NCBI GenBank assembly: GCA_035292885.1
Contig: DATDPG010000085.1
Coordinates: 1 to 53,426, forward strand
Direction of reading: 5' to 3'
Length of the DNA: 53,426 nucleotides
Source: Bdellovibrionota bacterium
GTDB lineage: Bacteria; Bdellovibrionota_G; JALEGL01; DATDPG01
In this document: in pieces, positions 35,680 to 43,592 of the stretch
Layout: the number at the start of each line of letters is the position of its first letter
How positions within the stretch are numbered: position 1 is the first letter of the stretch
Made by a program: the position numbers and the translations under genes
The notes under the pieces: generated by a model
The model's database searches: none
The model's input: the letters and a program-made list of their open reading frames with translations, nothing else
What the model was told of the DNA's origin: nothing

Positions 35680-36594
35680 TTGCCCCCTTCCTTGACCTGG
35701 GATCGAGCGCACGAACTTTTCCTGGAATCTCTGAGGACCTCTCGCGGTCTCTCCCCTCACACCGTGGATGGCTATGCGCGCGACATTCTCTCTTTCGCTG
35801 AGATCTCTCAAAAAGACGCCTGCGGTTCTCCCGCCGACGCGACCCGCTCGAATATCGACTCCTTTCTTTCGCACAAAGCGCGAGAAGGTTACTCCAATCG
35901 ATCGGTGTTGCGTGCCATTTCGGCGATTCGCTCGTTCTATCGATTTCTCCAGCAAGAAAATCTTGTCCCCTCCACACCCGCCGAAGATCTTCGTCTCCCT
36001 CGATTGGGTCGGCCGCTGCCCAAAGTTCTCTCAGCCGACCAAATCCGCCGCATATTAGAGGCGCCCGACCTCACGAAACCGCGCGGTCTCCGCGACCGCG
36101 CCCTCTTGGAGCTCTTCTACGCCTCCGGACTTCGGGTTTCCGAGCTAACGGCGATTACGTACGAAAATTTCCAGTTGGAAATGGGACTCGTGCGCGTTTT
36201 AGGTAAGGGATCGCGCGAACGAATCGTCCCGGTCGGGGACGAAGCCCGGCACTGGATCGAGAGATATCTGCAGGAAGGACGAAATCGGATGGATCGGGGA
36301 AAACTTCAGAAATGGCTTTTCCTGAGCAACCGCGGCCGGAGAATGACGAGGCAGACGGTCTGGCATCTGTTGCGGAAATATGCCCGACAGGTGGGTGTAA
36401 CGGCGAAACTCTCTCCTCACACGCTTCGGCATTCGTTCGCCACACATCTCTTAGAAGGCGGAGCCGATCTGCGCTCGGTCCAACAGATGTTGGGACACGC
36501 GAGTCTTTCCACAACGCAGATCTACACGCACCTTTCCCGAAAACATGTCCGAGACGTCTATCGCGACCACCACCCTCGCGCCCAAAAGCGATAG
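35680..36594 (+). CDS. xerD: Tyrosine recombinase XerD-like
   Basis: A 304-residue tyrosine recombinase. The catalytic set is R152 (SGLRVSEL), H247 and R250 (LSPHTLRHSF), H273 (LGHASLSTTQ) and Y282 (IYTHL), with an N-terminal SAM-like core-binding domain. The terminal DHHPRA resembles XerD. It resolves chromosome dimers at dif. The start is TTG at 35680, 9 bases after the upstream stop. The neighbours are housekeeping genes, so this is probably chromosomal XerD and not an integron or phage integrase. Confidence 0.87.
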   Translation: MPPSLTWDRAHELFLESLRTSRGLSPHTVDGYARDILSFAEISQKDACGSPADATRSNIDSFLSHKAREGYSNRSVLRAISAIRSFYRFLQQENLVPSTPAEDLRLPRLGRPLPKVLSADQIRRILEAPDLTKPRGLRDRALLELFYASGLRVSELTAITYENFQLEMGLVRVLGKGSRERIVPVGDEARHWIERYLQEGRNRMDRGKLQKWLFLSNRGRRMTRQTVWHLLRKYARQVGVTAKLSPHTLRHSFATHLLEGGADLRSVQQMLGHASLSTTQIYTHLSRKHVRDVYRDHHPRAQKR

Positions 36595-36598
36595 CGCG

Positions 36599-36627
36599 TT
36601 GACACCCTTTAGGGCCTTCTGTAGAGG
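36599..36627 (+). promoter_or_regulatory. Candidate promoter for the site-2 protease gene
   Basis: A perfect TTGACA at 36599-36604 is followed after 17 bases by TAGAGG (36622-36627), a weak -10. Initiation about 7 bases on would fall at the ATG at 36634, so the message would be leaderless or nearly so. The -10 mismatch keeps confidence low. Confidence 0.33.
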
Positions 36628-36633
36628 CCATGC

Positions 36634-37290
36634 ATGGATAAGCTGGGAGTTCTGCTCCTCTACTTTGTTCCGTTCATTTTCTCGCTCTCGTTTCACGAAG
36701 CGGCTCACGCTTGGATGGCGAATCGAAAGGGAGATCCCACGGCGCGGTTGATGGGAAGGCTCACGCTCAATCCCGCCGCTCACATCGACCCGATCGGGAC
36801 CGTCCTTTTTCCGCTTATTTCATTTTTCACGGGCGCCCCGCTCATCGGCTGGGCCCGGCCGGTGCCGGTCAACGAACTCAATTTGAAACGATGGCGAGTC
36901 GATTCCATGTGGGTTGCGGCGGCCGGCCCTTTGTCGAACCTGATTCTGGCTCTCGGCTTCACCGGGATTGTCTATTTACTGAACCGCGTTCCTGCGTCCG
37001 GTGCCGAGCTTAACGCCGGATTCAGGATCGCCGAACCTCTCGCCGTCATGGCCACCGTCGGCATTCGTTTTAACTTGATCCTGGCGTTTTTCAATTTGCT
37101 GCCGTTCCCGCCGCTTGATGGAGGGCGCGTTGCGGCCGGCCTCTTCCCGCAACTTGGAAGCCAGCTCGCCGTTTTGGAGCGATACGGATTCATCGTGCTC
37201 TACCTACTGTTTTTTACGCGCGTTCTGGATTACGTGGTGTTTATGCCCGCCCAGATCTTGTTCCATCTTCTTATTTCGCTCACCGCGTAA
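36634..37290 (+). CDS. Site-2 protease family membrane metalloprotease (M50)
   Basis: A 218-residue multi-pass membrane protease. The zinc motif HEAAH is at residues 21-25 in the first helix, and the third ligand region is FPPLDGGRV near the C-terminus. About five hydrophobic segments are present. It cleaves substrates within the membrane; small M50 proteins in this gene order (near trpS/scpA) are common, but the substrate is unknown. Confidence 0.88.
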   Translation: MDKLGVLLLYFVPFIFSLSFHEAAHAWMANRKGDPTARLMGRLTLNPAAHIDPIGTVLFPLISFFTGAPLIGWARPVPVNELNLKRWRVDSMWVAAAGPLSNLILALGFTGIVYLLNRVPASGAELNAGFRIAEPLAVMATVGIRFNLILAFFNLLPFPPLDGGRVAAGLFPQLGSQLAVLERYGFIVLYLLFFTRVLDYVVFMPAQILFHLLISLTA

Positions 37291-37411
37291 GCCGCTCATT
37301 GTCACCCGAAAAATTATATTGCACCTGTGATAACGTTTTTGCGTCTTGTCTTGATTAGGCGTGACTTATATGTTACCTCAGGTTCATCTCGATAACGCCT
37401 CGAGGGCGAAA

Positions 37412-37711
37412 ATGAAAGCACGAAAGAAATCTTCGACGATTCCGTGGAGCACGGTCCGGAACCGGGTTCTTCAGGATCCAGAGACGGCCAGTGAATACCT
37501 TCGCTTGAGCGTGGACGATGAAGAGGATTTCATTGCGGCTTTACGTCACGTAGCGGAGGCTCAAGGAATCGGAAAAGTTGCTGCACGTGCTAAACTCCCA
37601 CGTGAGAGCGTCTCTCGAATGCTTTCGCGCAAGGGGAATCCTAGATTGGGCAGTTTGATGGCACTTCTTCGTGGGATGAAACTCAGCCTTCGAATCGAAG
37701 AGGGCCACTAA
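37412..37711 (+). CDS. HigA-type addiction module antidote protein (orphan)
   Basis: A 99-residue helix-turn-helix protein. HVAEAQGIGKVAARAKLPR and VSRMLSRKGNPRLGSL form the DNA-binding region typical of HigA-type addiction antidotes. GAGGG lies 5 bases ahead of the ATG at 37412, so I prefer it over in-frame starts at 37361 and 37370. HigB toxins usually lie directly upstream; none is found in the 121-base gap, so this is an orphan antitoxin or a repurposed regulator. Confidence 0.72.
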   Translation: MKARKKSSTIPWSTVRNRVLQDPETASEYLRLSVDDEEDFIAALRHVAEAQGIGKVAARAKLPRESVSRMLSRKGNPRLGSLMALLRGMKLSLRIEEGH

Positions 37712-37724
37712 GTAAGGAATAATC

Positions 37725-38708
37725 ATGCGAATTTTCAGTGGAATGCGGCCGACGGGGAAACTTCATTTGGGGCACCTGTTCGGAGTGTTGAACAACTGGA
37801 TCGACCTTCAGAACAAGGGAAACGATTGTTTCTTTTGTATCGCGGACTGGCATGCCCTCACCACGGAATTTCAAGATACGAAATCGATCGAACCGAACAT
37901 CCGGGAAATGTTAATCGATTGGCTGGCGGCGGGGCTCGACCCGAAGAAATCGACGATCTTTTTGCAGTCGCAGGTCAAGGAACATTCCGAACTCTATTTA
38001 TTGTTGGGCATGATCACACCGCTCGGCCGGTTGGAACGAAATCCAACGTACAAGGAGCTGAAACAGGAGATCACGGACCGCGATCTCTCCAATTTCGGTT
38101 TTTTGGGTTATCCCGTCCTGCAGGCGGCGGATATTCTTCTCTACAAGGGAGAAGCCGTTCCGGTCGGCCAGGATCAACTTCCCCATCTCGAACTGACGCG
38201 CGAGATCGTCCGGCGATTCAATAACGTCTACGGCAAGACTTTCCCCGAACCCAGAGCGCTGTTGACGCAATCACCGAAGGTCAACGGCGTAGACGGCCGA
38301 AAAATGTCGAAGTCGTACGGCAATGCCATTCTCCTTTCCGATTCGGAGGAGCAGGTCCGGGCCAAGATTCGTGAAATGGTCACCGATCCCAAGCGGGCCC
38401 GGCGGCAAGATCCGGGCGACCCCGACACATGCAATCTCTATCCCCTGCATGAGATCCTTTCGACCCAGAAAACGATTGGAGACGTCCGAAAAGGGTGCAC
38501 GACCGCCGGGATCGGATGCGTAGATTGCAAGGGCCTTCTCCTCCCCTCTCTCCTCGCACCCCTCAAACAAATCCGCGAAAGGAGAGAAGAAATCGCCAGT
38601 TCCCCAAAGACACTGGATCGTGTATTGGAGGAGGGTGCGGAGCGAGCCCATAAGATCGCTGCAGAAACCATGAAGGAAGTACGCAAAGCCGTTAAGTTAC
38701 ATGGATGA
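37725..38708 (+). CDS. trpS: Tryptophanyl-tRNA synthetase
   Basis: A 327-residue class I tRNA synthetase. The ATP motif HLGH is at residues 14-17, and KMSKS at 193-197. FSGMRPTGKLHLGH at the start, QAADILLYKG in the middle, and normal length identify TrpS. It charges tRNA-Trp. Its stop overlaps the start of scpA by 8 bases. Confidence 0.95.
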   Translation: MRIFSGMRPTGKLHLGHLFGVLNNWIDLQNKGNDCFFCIADWHALTTEFQDTKSIEPNIREMLIDWLAAGLDPKKSTIFLQSQVKEHSELYLLLGMITPLGRLERNPTYKELKQEITDRDLSNFGFLGYPVLQAADILLYKGEAVPVGQDQLPHLELTREIVRRFNNVYGKTFPEPRALLTQSPKVNGVDGRKMSKSYGNAILLSDSEEQVRAKIREMVTDPKRARRQDPGDPDTCNLYPLHEILSTQKTIGDVRKGCTTAGIGCVDCKGLLLPSLLAPLKQIRERREEIASSPKTLDRVLEEGAERAHKIAAETMKEVRKAVKLHG

Positions 38709-39519
38709 AGCCGTAGCCAATCGAACTCCCGAAAACCCTTACCATATCCATTTGGATGTCTTCGAGGGTCCCCTCGATCTCCTGCTCCACCTGATCAAGG
38801 AACAGCAGGTCGATATTTACAACATTCCCGTCGCAAAGATCACCGAGCAGTACATTCAAACCATCGACCTGATGAAGGTGCTTAACCTCGATATCGCCGG
38901 TGAGTTTCTTCTGATGGCGGCTACGCTCGCGCATATTAAGTCGCAAATGCTCTTGCCGCGGGATGAAGCGGCGCAGGAGGGCGATGAGGAGGGCGTGGAC
39001 CCCCGAGAAGAGCTGGTGCGGCGGCTCTTGGAGTACCAAAAATTCAAAGATGTCGCCGAGCGGTTGCTTAGCCGCCCGCTCCTTTTCCGAGACGTTTTCA
39101 AACGTGAAAAACCGGACCGCCCCCCCGTCGGCGAAATGCAGACGCCGTCGGAGCTGGTGGAAGTCAGCGTCTTCAAATTGGTCGAGGCGTTTCACCGTCT
39201 TTTGGACCGATTGCGTCTTGAAAAGCCGCATGAAGTACAGACGGACAATATTTCGATCGGTGAAAAGGTTCTTCTGATCGTCGATGCCGTGCGCAATAGC
39301 GCGGAAGGAGCCCTCCGCTTCGACGATCTGTTTGCCCGGGACAAAACGACCCCACAAGTGGTCGTGACGTTTCTCGCTCTCTTGGAGATGCTTAAGCGCG
39401 GGCTGCTTCGCGTCTTCCAAGCTGAAGCGTTTGCCGAAATTCAATTGATGGGTACCCCTAGCCTGTATGGAGACTGGAGTTATGAACATTTCTTCGGAAC
39501 GACTGAAATCCATTCTTGA
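38701..39519 (+). CDS. scpA: Segregation and condensation protein A
   Basis: A 272-residue kleisin. The N-terminal FEGPLDLLLHLIKEQQVDIY is the SMC-binding helix region of ScpA, followed by ITEQYIQTIDLM and the DEREE-like linker ending in ELVRRLLEY. The C-terminal winged-helix region ends in FLALLEMLKRGLLRV. It links SMC heads for chromosome condensation. It overlaps trpS and scpB. Confidence 0.94.
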   Translation: MDEAVANRTPENPYHIHLDVFEGPLDLLLHLIKEQQVDIYNIPVAKITEQYIQTIDLMKVLNLDIAGEFLLMAATLAHIKSQMLLPRDEAAQEGDEEGVDPREELVRRLLEYQKFKDVAERLLSRPLLFRDVFKREKPDRPPVGEMQTPSELVEVSVFKLVEAFHRLLDRLRLEKPHEVQTDNISIGEKVLLIVDAVRNSAEGALRFDDLFARDKTTPQVVVTFLALLEMLKRGLLRVFQAEAFAEIQLMGTPSLYGDWSYEHFFGTTEIHS

Positions 39520-40135
39520 GTCGCTGCTCTTTTTGTCCGACAAGCCTCTCCACCTGACGCAACTGGCACAGACCGTCACGGATGCGAGCGAGGCGGAGAT
39601 CAAAGATGTTTTGGATCAATTGAAAGCAGATCGATCGGCGGAGAGTTCCGGCATCGACCTGGTGGAAGTGGCGGGCGGCTACCAGCTTCGCACAAAGGCG
39701 ACGAACTCTCCCTGGATCTTTCTTCTGAACAAGGCGAAAACGGTTCGTTTGAGCCGCGCGGCGCTCGAGACCTTGGCCATCGTCGCCTATCGCCAACCGG
39801 TGACCCGTCCCGAAATCGACGACGTCCGGGGGGTCGACTGCGGCCCCGTCTTGCGCCACCTTCTGGAACGAAATCTGGTTCGAATTTTAGGAAAGCGGGA
39901 AGAACCGGGGAGCCCCCTTATTTACGGAACGACCAAAGAATTCTTGGAGTTTTTCAGCCTGCGAAATCTGACCGATCTCCCGACGCTCCGGGAATACACG
40001 GAACTCGGACAAGAAAGTTTGGCGAAACTCGAAGAGCTTCTCCCCAAACCAGATGCGCAAGAAACTAACCTGGAAGGCGATCTTCCGATGACCGAAGCAA
40101 AGAGCAACGACATTGAGTTCCCCCGCAGCAGCTAA
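39482..40135 (+). CDS. scpB: Segregation and condensation protein B
   Basis: A ~217-residue ScpB protein with two winged-helix units: ILESLLFLSDKPLHL near the start, SRAALETLAIVAYRQPVTRPEID in the centre, and YGTTKEFLEFFSL near the end. ATG at 39482 is preceded by two GGAG sequences; an ATG at 39467 is possible. It joins ScpA in the condensin complex. It overlaps scpA by 38 bases. Confidence 0.92.
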   Translation: MNISSERLKSILESLLFLSDKPLHLTQLAQTVTDASEAEIKDVLDQLKADRSAESSGIDLVEVAGGYQLRTKATNSPWIFLLNKAKTVRLSRAALETLAIVAYRQPVTRPEIDDVRGVDCGPVLRHLLERNLVRILGKREEPGSPLIYGTTKEFLEFFSLRNLTDLPTLREYTELGQESLAKLEELLPKPDAQETNLEGDLPMTEAKSNDIEFPRSS

Positions 40136-40871
40136 GAAAAACGAGGGAATCCGCCTCAACCGGTTGCTCGCGCAGATGGGTGTGGCCTCCCGGCGCAAAG
40201 CCGATGCCCTGATCGCCGCCGCCCGCGTCTCCATCGACGGCAAGGTCGTTACCGCGCTCGGGACGAAAGCCGATCCCCGGAAACAGGAAATCGCCGTGGA
40301 CGGCGTGCCGCTCGACCGGCCATCGAAGAGACATACGTATTACCTTCTCAATAAACCGCGCGGCGTGGTGACCACGTTATCGGATCCCGAGGGCCGCCCC
40401 ACCGTACGGGACCTCGTTCCCGCCCGTGAACGGATCTTTCCCGTCGGGCGCCTCGATTACGACAGCGAAGGCGCCCTGCTTCTCACCACGGACGGAGATT
40501 TAGCCCATAGGCTGATGCATCCCCGCTACCAAGTCCAAAAGACCTACCTCGTAAAGGTAAAAGGGAAACCGACGCACGAAACGTTGAAACGAATCCGAAA
40601 CGGAATCCGTCTGCCCGACGGTTTTGCAAAACCGGTTGAACTTGTGGCGGAGCGGGAAACGAAGGAGCACAGTTGGTTTCGAGTCACCGTGGCGGAGGGA
40701 AGAAATCATTTGATTAAGCGGCTGTGGCTCGTTGTCCACCACCCGGTGATAAAACTGATCCGTACGAATTTCGCCGGTCTTACCGTATCCGAACTCCGAA
40801 TCGGAGAATCTCGAATGCTCCGACCCGCGGAAGTTCAACGACTCTATAAACAGTGTGAAGAAAGTCGTTAG
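40113..40871 (+). CDS. rluB: 23S rRNA pseudouridine synthase, RsuA/RluB family
   Basis: A 252-residue enzyme with an N-terminal S4 RNA-binding domain (RLNRLLAQMGVASRRKAD) and a synthase domain with the catalytic aspartate in VGRLDYDSEGALLLTTDGD. YYLLNKPRGVVTT and HLIKRL complete the family pattern. It isomerises uridine in 23S rRNA. It starts at a TTG overlapping scpB by 23 bases. Its TAG stop lies inside the Shine-Dalgarno sequence of hflX. Confidence 0.9.
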   Translation: MSSPAAAKKNEGIRLNRLLAQMGVASRRKADALIAAARVSIDGKVVTALGTKADPRKQEIAVDGVPLDRPSKRHTYYLLNKPRGVVTTLSDPEGRPTVRDLVPARERIFPVGRLDYDSEGALLLTTDGDLAHRLMHPRYQVQKTYLVKVKGKPTHETLKRIRNGIRLPDGFAKPVELVAERETKEHSWFRVTVAEGRNHLIKRLWLVVHHPVIKLIRTNFAGLTVSELRIGESRMLRPAEVQRLYKQCEESR

Positions 40872-40886
40872 GGAGGCCCGGGTATT
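40870..40886 (+). promoter_or_regulatory. Strong Shine-Dalgarno leading to an AUU start
   Basis: AGGGAGG at 40870-40876 precedes an ATT at 40884-40886 by 7 bases, an ideal distance. No ATG, GTG or TTG lies at the matching position. The purine run overlaps the rluB stop. Because the reading after ATT encodes a conserved HflX motif, I treat this as the hflX ribosome binding site. Confidence 0.6.
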
Positions 40887-42545
40887 TCGGCACTCTTTGG
40901 AAATACGACAGGCTTGAAACCAACCCACGTTCGGCAACTGGGTCACCTCTACCGCCGGCGCTCATCGGGCGACGAGATGGCAAACTGGGATCTGGTAAAA
41001 GTGACGGCCCGCCTGTCACGTGAAATCCGCCGGCAGGTCGCGGTTGTCATCGATCGAAAAGGAGACGTCACGCACGTCGTCGTCGGCGATCACCGATCCG
41101 TTCAACTCCCACCGCTTTCCATCCGGACCGGGCCCTCGCGACTCTCCGGATACCGTTGGATTCATACGCATCTTTCGGAGGAGGGGTTGAACCGGCGAGA
41201 TCTGACATCGCTCTTGTCACAACGTCTCGACCTGGTGGCGTCCGTCGCGGCAGATCTCAAGGGATTCCCCGGCTTGGTACACGTGGCCCACCTGGCGCCG
41301 CAACAAGATGCGACCTCGATCATTCGAACGCTAGAACCGGTTTCGTACCCTAAACTGAATCTTGAATTCGACTCGTTCGTGGCGGCTCTGGAGGAAGAAT
41401 TTCAGCAGAAAGCGGGTCGCGTTCAGGTCGTCCGGCGGGAGAATCGCGCGATTCTCTGCGCCATCGCCCTCTCGTCCGACAAAACGTTGGAAGAAGATTT
41501 GGAGGAAACCAAGGAGCTCGCCCGAACGGTCGGTCTTGAAATCGCCGACGTCGTCGTCCAAGGACGCGACAAACCGGATCCTAAGTATCTTGTCGGACGG
41601 GGCAAGCTCGATGAAATCCTATTGCATGCCTCACAACACCAAGCGGATCTGTTGCTCTTTCAACAAAATCTTTCTTCCAACCAATCCCGGCACCTAAACG
41701 ACGCCACACCGCTTCGCGTGATCGATCGAACGCAATTAATCCTCGATATCTTCGCCCAGCGCGCGAACAGTCACGATGGAAAGCTTCAAGTGGAACTCGC
41801 GCAACTTCGATACACCCTGCCCCGTCTTCGTGAATTCGGCACGCAGCTGTCTCGTTTGGTCGGAGGCATCGGTGGACGGGGCCCGGGCGAAACCAAATTG
41901 GAAATTCACCGCCGGCGGGCACATGACCGAATGAATCGCCTGGAACGTGAAATCAATCAGATCGCCCAAAAACGAGCGGCCAAACGGGCCCTTCGAAGAC
42001 GAAAGAACGTCCCCGTCGTGTCGATCGTCGGTTACACCAACGCCGGGAAATCGACGTTGCTCAATTCACTCACGTACGCCACGGCCTTGGTGGAGGACAA
42101 ACCGTTCGCCACGCTGGATCCCTTTTCCAAACGGCTTCGCTTTCCACAGGACCGCGAACTGATTCTGACCGACACCGTCGGATTTATCCGGAATCTCCCT
42201 CCGGACCTCATCGCGGCGTTTCGGGCCACGCTGGAGGAAATCGGCGAAGCGGATTTACTTCTTCATGTCCTCGACATTTCAGGCGTTGATTATTCAGCGC
42301 GCGTGAGTGTCGTGGACGGAATTCTCCGCGATCTCGGATTTGAAAAGATCCCTCAGATTTTGGTCTGCAATAAAGCCGATCGCCTGGAGGCGAAAGTGGC
42401 CGAGCGCATCGCCTATTCGCTTGGAGGGGTCGCGGTTTCCGCTCTAAAGGCGGAAACCTGCAAACCTCTTCTCGACCTCATGGAGGCCAAACTCTGGCAG
42501 AAACGGAACCCCGGAATCGTGGCCGAAGAAGCGGTTTCTTACTGA
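40884..42545 (+). CDS. hflX: GTPase HflX with N-terminal extension
   Basis: A ~553-residue ribosome-associated GTPase. After an N-terminal extension with LFGNTTGLKP and LYRRRSSGDE comes the HflX domain with GRGKLDEIL and GIGGRGPGETKLE, then the G domain: G1 GYTNAGKST at ~383, DTVGF for G3, and CNKAD for G4. HflX splits stalled ribosomes. The motif LFGNTTG lies upstream of the first conventional start (TTG at 40914), so I start at the ATT at 40884. A TTG start is the alternative. Confidence 0.88.
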   Translation: MSALFGNTTGLKPTHVRQLGHLYRRRSSGDEMANWDLVKVTARLSREIRRQVAVVIDRKGDVTHVVVGDHRSVQLPPLSIRTGPSRLSGYRWIHTHLSEEGLNRRDLTSLLSQRLDLVASVAADLKGFPGLVHVAHLAPQQDATSIIRTLEPVSYPKLNLEFDSFVAALEEEFQQKAGRVQVVRRENRAILCAIALSSDKTLEEDLEETKELARTVGLEIADVVVQGRDKPDPKYLVGRGKLDEILLHASQHQADLLLFQQNLSSNQSRHLNDATPLRVIDRTQLILDIFAQRANSHDGKLQVELAQLRYTLPRLREFGTQLSRLVGGIGGRGPGETKLEIHRRRAHDRMNRLEREINQIAQKRAAKRALRRRKNVPVVSIVGYTNAGKSTLLNSLTYATALVEDKPFATLDPFSKRLRFPQDRELILTDTVGFIRNLPPDLIAAFRATLEEIGEADLLLHVLDISGVDYSARVSVVDGILRDLGFEKIPQILVCNKADRLEAKVAERIAYSLGGVAVSALKAETCKPLLDLMEAKLWQKRNPGIVAEEAVSY

Positions 42546-42548
42546 ACG
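42523..42548 (+). repeat. 26-base direct repeat, copy 1 (hflX 3' end)
   Basis: This stretch covers the last codons and TGA of hflX. It reappears at 42830-42855 with one mismatch in 26 (a T for C in the Val codon before the final Ser-Tyr-stop). Both copies also carry the CTTACTGAACG core that resembles the convergent dnaK stop at 43592-43602. Confidence 0.8.
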
Positions 42549-42562
42549 GGCCGGCGCCCGTT
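42545..42562 (+). terminator. GC-rich hairpin after hflX
   Basis: AACGGGC and GCCCGTT form a 7-base-pair stem around a CGGC loop immediately after the hflX stop. No run of T follows (ATATCG), so it is not a classic intrinsic terminator; it could stabilise the hflX message 3' end. Confidence 0.3.
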
Positions 42563-42701
42563 ATATCGCCCGAAGAGGGAATCGCCATGACTTGCCCCCC
42601 GCCTTCGCCCCTTTCGGGCCTCAATCGGCTGAACCGTGACCTTTCTTTCATCAATTATCTCTATATTGGTCGAGGTTTCGGTTGCAGACAAGGAGGGCCG
42701 C

Positions 42702-42806
42702 ATGGTCACTGGAAGCCTGCATGCCGTCCCCGCGTGCGTAGAAGCGATTCCCACGTGCCTCTGTATTTGTCGGCAGGGCTATAGCCTGGGACAGACGTGC
42801 AGTTAA
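42702..42806 (+). CDS. Possible 34-residue cysteine-rich peptide
   Basis: An ATG preceded by AAGGAGGG opens a 34-codon frame ending in TAA. The peptide has five cysteines (positions 12, 19, 21, 23 and 33) and a CLCIC cluster. It is not recognised. The Shine-Dalgarno sequence is stronger than that of most genes here, but the frame is short and sits in a rearranged segment, so it could be chance. Confidence 0.3.
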   Translation: MVTGSLHAVPACVEAIPTCLCICRQGYSLGQTCS

Positions 42807-42812
42807 GGGAAG

Positions 42813-42881
42813 AATCGTACTGTCGTCCTCCGAAGAAGCGGTCTCTTACTGAACGCCTTTGTATTCGATCTCGACGGCACC
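42813..42881 (+). pseudogene. Relic of the hflX/dnaK convergent junction
   Basis: On the plus strand the end of a second hflX-like frame is legible, EEAVSY then stop at 42850-42852. On the minus strand from 42846 a second dnaK-like tail reads EYKGVQ then stop, against EYKDVQ in dnaK. Both ends overlap at the same CTTACTGAACG as in the real genes. The region 42549-42812 between copies matches no known gene except a possible small peptide frame. The relic is diverged from the real copies, so it is not a fresh duplication. Confidence 0.6.
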
Positions 42882-42950
42882 AACCTCGACACGAGAGTGC
42901 ATTGCTACGATGCCGCATGCATTGTAGTATTCCCGGCGGAGCAACGAACC

Positions 42951-43112
42951 GTGGACCGAGTGGTGGAAGCATACAAGAAAGACATCGACCGCACCCTCCT
43001 TCGCGAGAATCTGAAACTGACGCCGGAGGAGCGGATTGAAAAATTGATGGAACTTCAGCGATTTGCCGAGGAGCTACGACGCGCTGGACACCAGCAGCGT
43101 GAAAAGAAATGA
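42951..43112 (+). CDS. Small helical protein paired with a nucleotidyltransferase
   Basis: A 53-residue charged helical protein with AYKKDIDRTLLRENLKLTPE and ELQRFAEELRRAG. I recall such short proteins directly upstream of small nucleotidyltransferases. A GTG at 42951 has GGAG 9 bases before it; an in-frame GTG at 42897 would add residues not typical of the family. It overlaps the next gene as ATGA. It may be the partner of a toxin-antitoxin-like pair. Confidence 0.6.
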   Translation: MDRVVEAYKKDIDRTLLRENLKLTPEERIEKLMELQRFAEELRRAGHQQREKK

Positions 43113-43588
43113 CCGATTTTAAAGGTCTCCTCCGATGCCTGAGTGAACGCAGAGTCGAGTTTATTATCGTGGGGGGCGTGGCGGCTACCGCGCACGGATC
43201 TTCGCAGCTAACCGTAGATCTGGATATTGTGTACCGGCGAACATCAGAGAACATTCAACGTCTCGTCGATTCGTTACAACCCCAGGCTCCTTATCTGCGA
43301 GGCGCGCCCCCGGGCCTGCCTTTCCAATGGGACTCGGAGACGATTCGCCACGGTCTTAACTTTACATTAACGACAAAGCTGGGAGACATCGATCTCCTGG
43401 GCGAGATCGTGGGCGGCGGCAAGTACGAGGATCTCGCTCCTCACTCGATTTCACTAAACCTGTATGGAGTTTCCCACCGCTGTCTGAATCTGGAAAAACT
43501 GATCGAAGTCAAACGCGCCGCGGGCCGACCCAAGGATCTAGAGAGACTGGCTGAACTCGAGGCCCTTCTCGAAGAGCGCAAGAAATGA
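43109..43588 (+). CDS. Nucleotidyltransferase-fold protein (DUF6036/MNT-like)
   Basis: A 159-residue protein with the polymerase-beta-like pattern FIIVGGVAATAHGSSQLTVDLDIV, in which GGxAA and the DLD pair are the metal and nucleotide site, and KLGDIDLLGEI supplies the third acidic residue. CLNLEKLIEVKRAAGRPKDLE is a common C-terminal end. Such proteins occur in AbiE-like and MNT-type toxin-antitoxin modules. With the gene upstream it forms a two-gene cassette inserted between hflX and dnaK. Confidence 0.72.
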   Translation: MTDFKGLLRCLSERRVEFIIVGGVAATAHGSSQLTVDLDIVYRRTSENIQRLVDSLQPQAPYLRGAPPGLPFQWDSETIRHGLNFTLTTKLGDIDLLGEIVGGGKYEDLAPHSISLNLYGVSHRCLNLEKLIEVKRAAGRPKDLERLAELEALLEERKK

Positions 43589-43592
43589 TGAC

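Noticed and set aside
35359-35977. Minus-strand frames opposite the GGDEF domain and xerD start
   Set aside because: They cross two well-supported genes and have no recognisable content.
35680-36594. Phage or integron integrase
   Set aside because: The recombinase has a XerD-like C-terminus and sits in a housekeeping gene order with no attachment site or cassette array.
38692-39603. 303-codon minus-strand frame
   Set aside because: It is antisense to scpA and the start of scpB, both of which are clear families.
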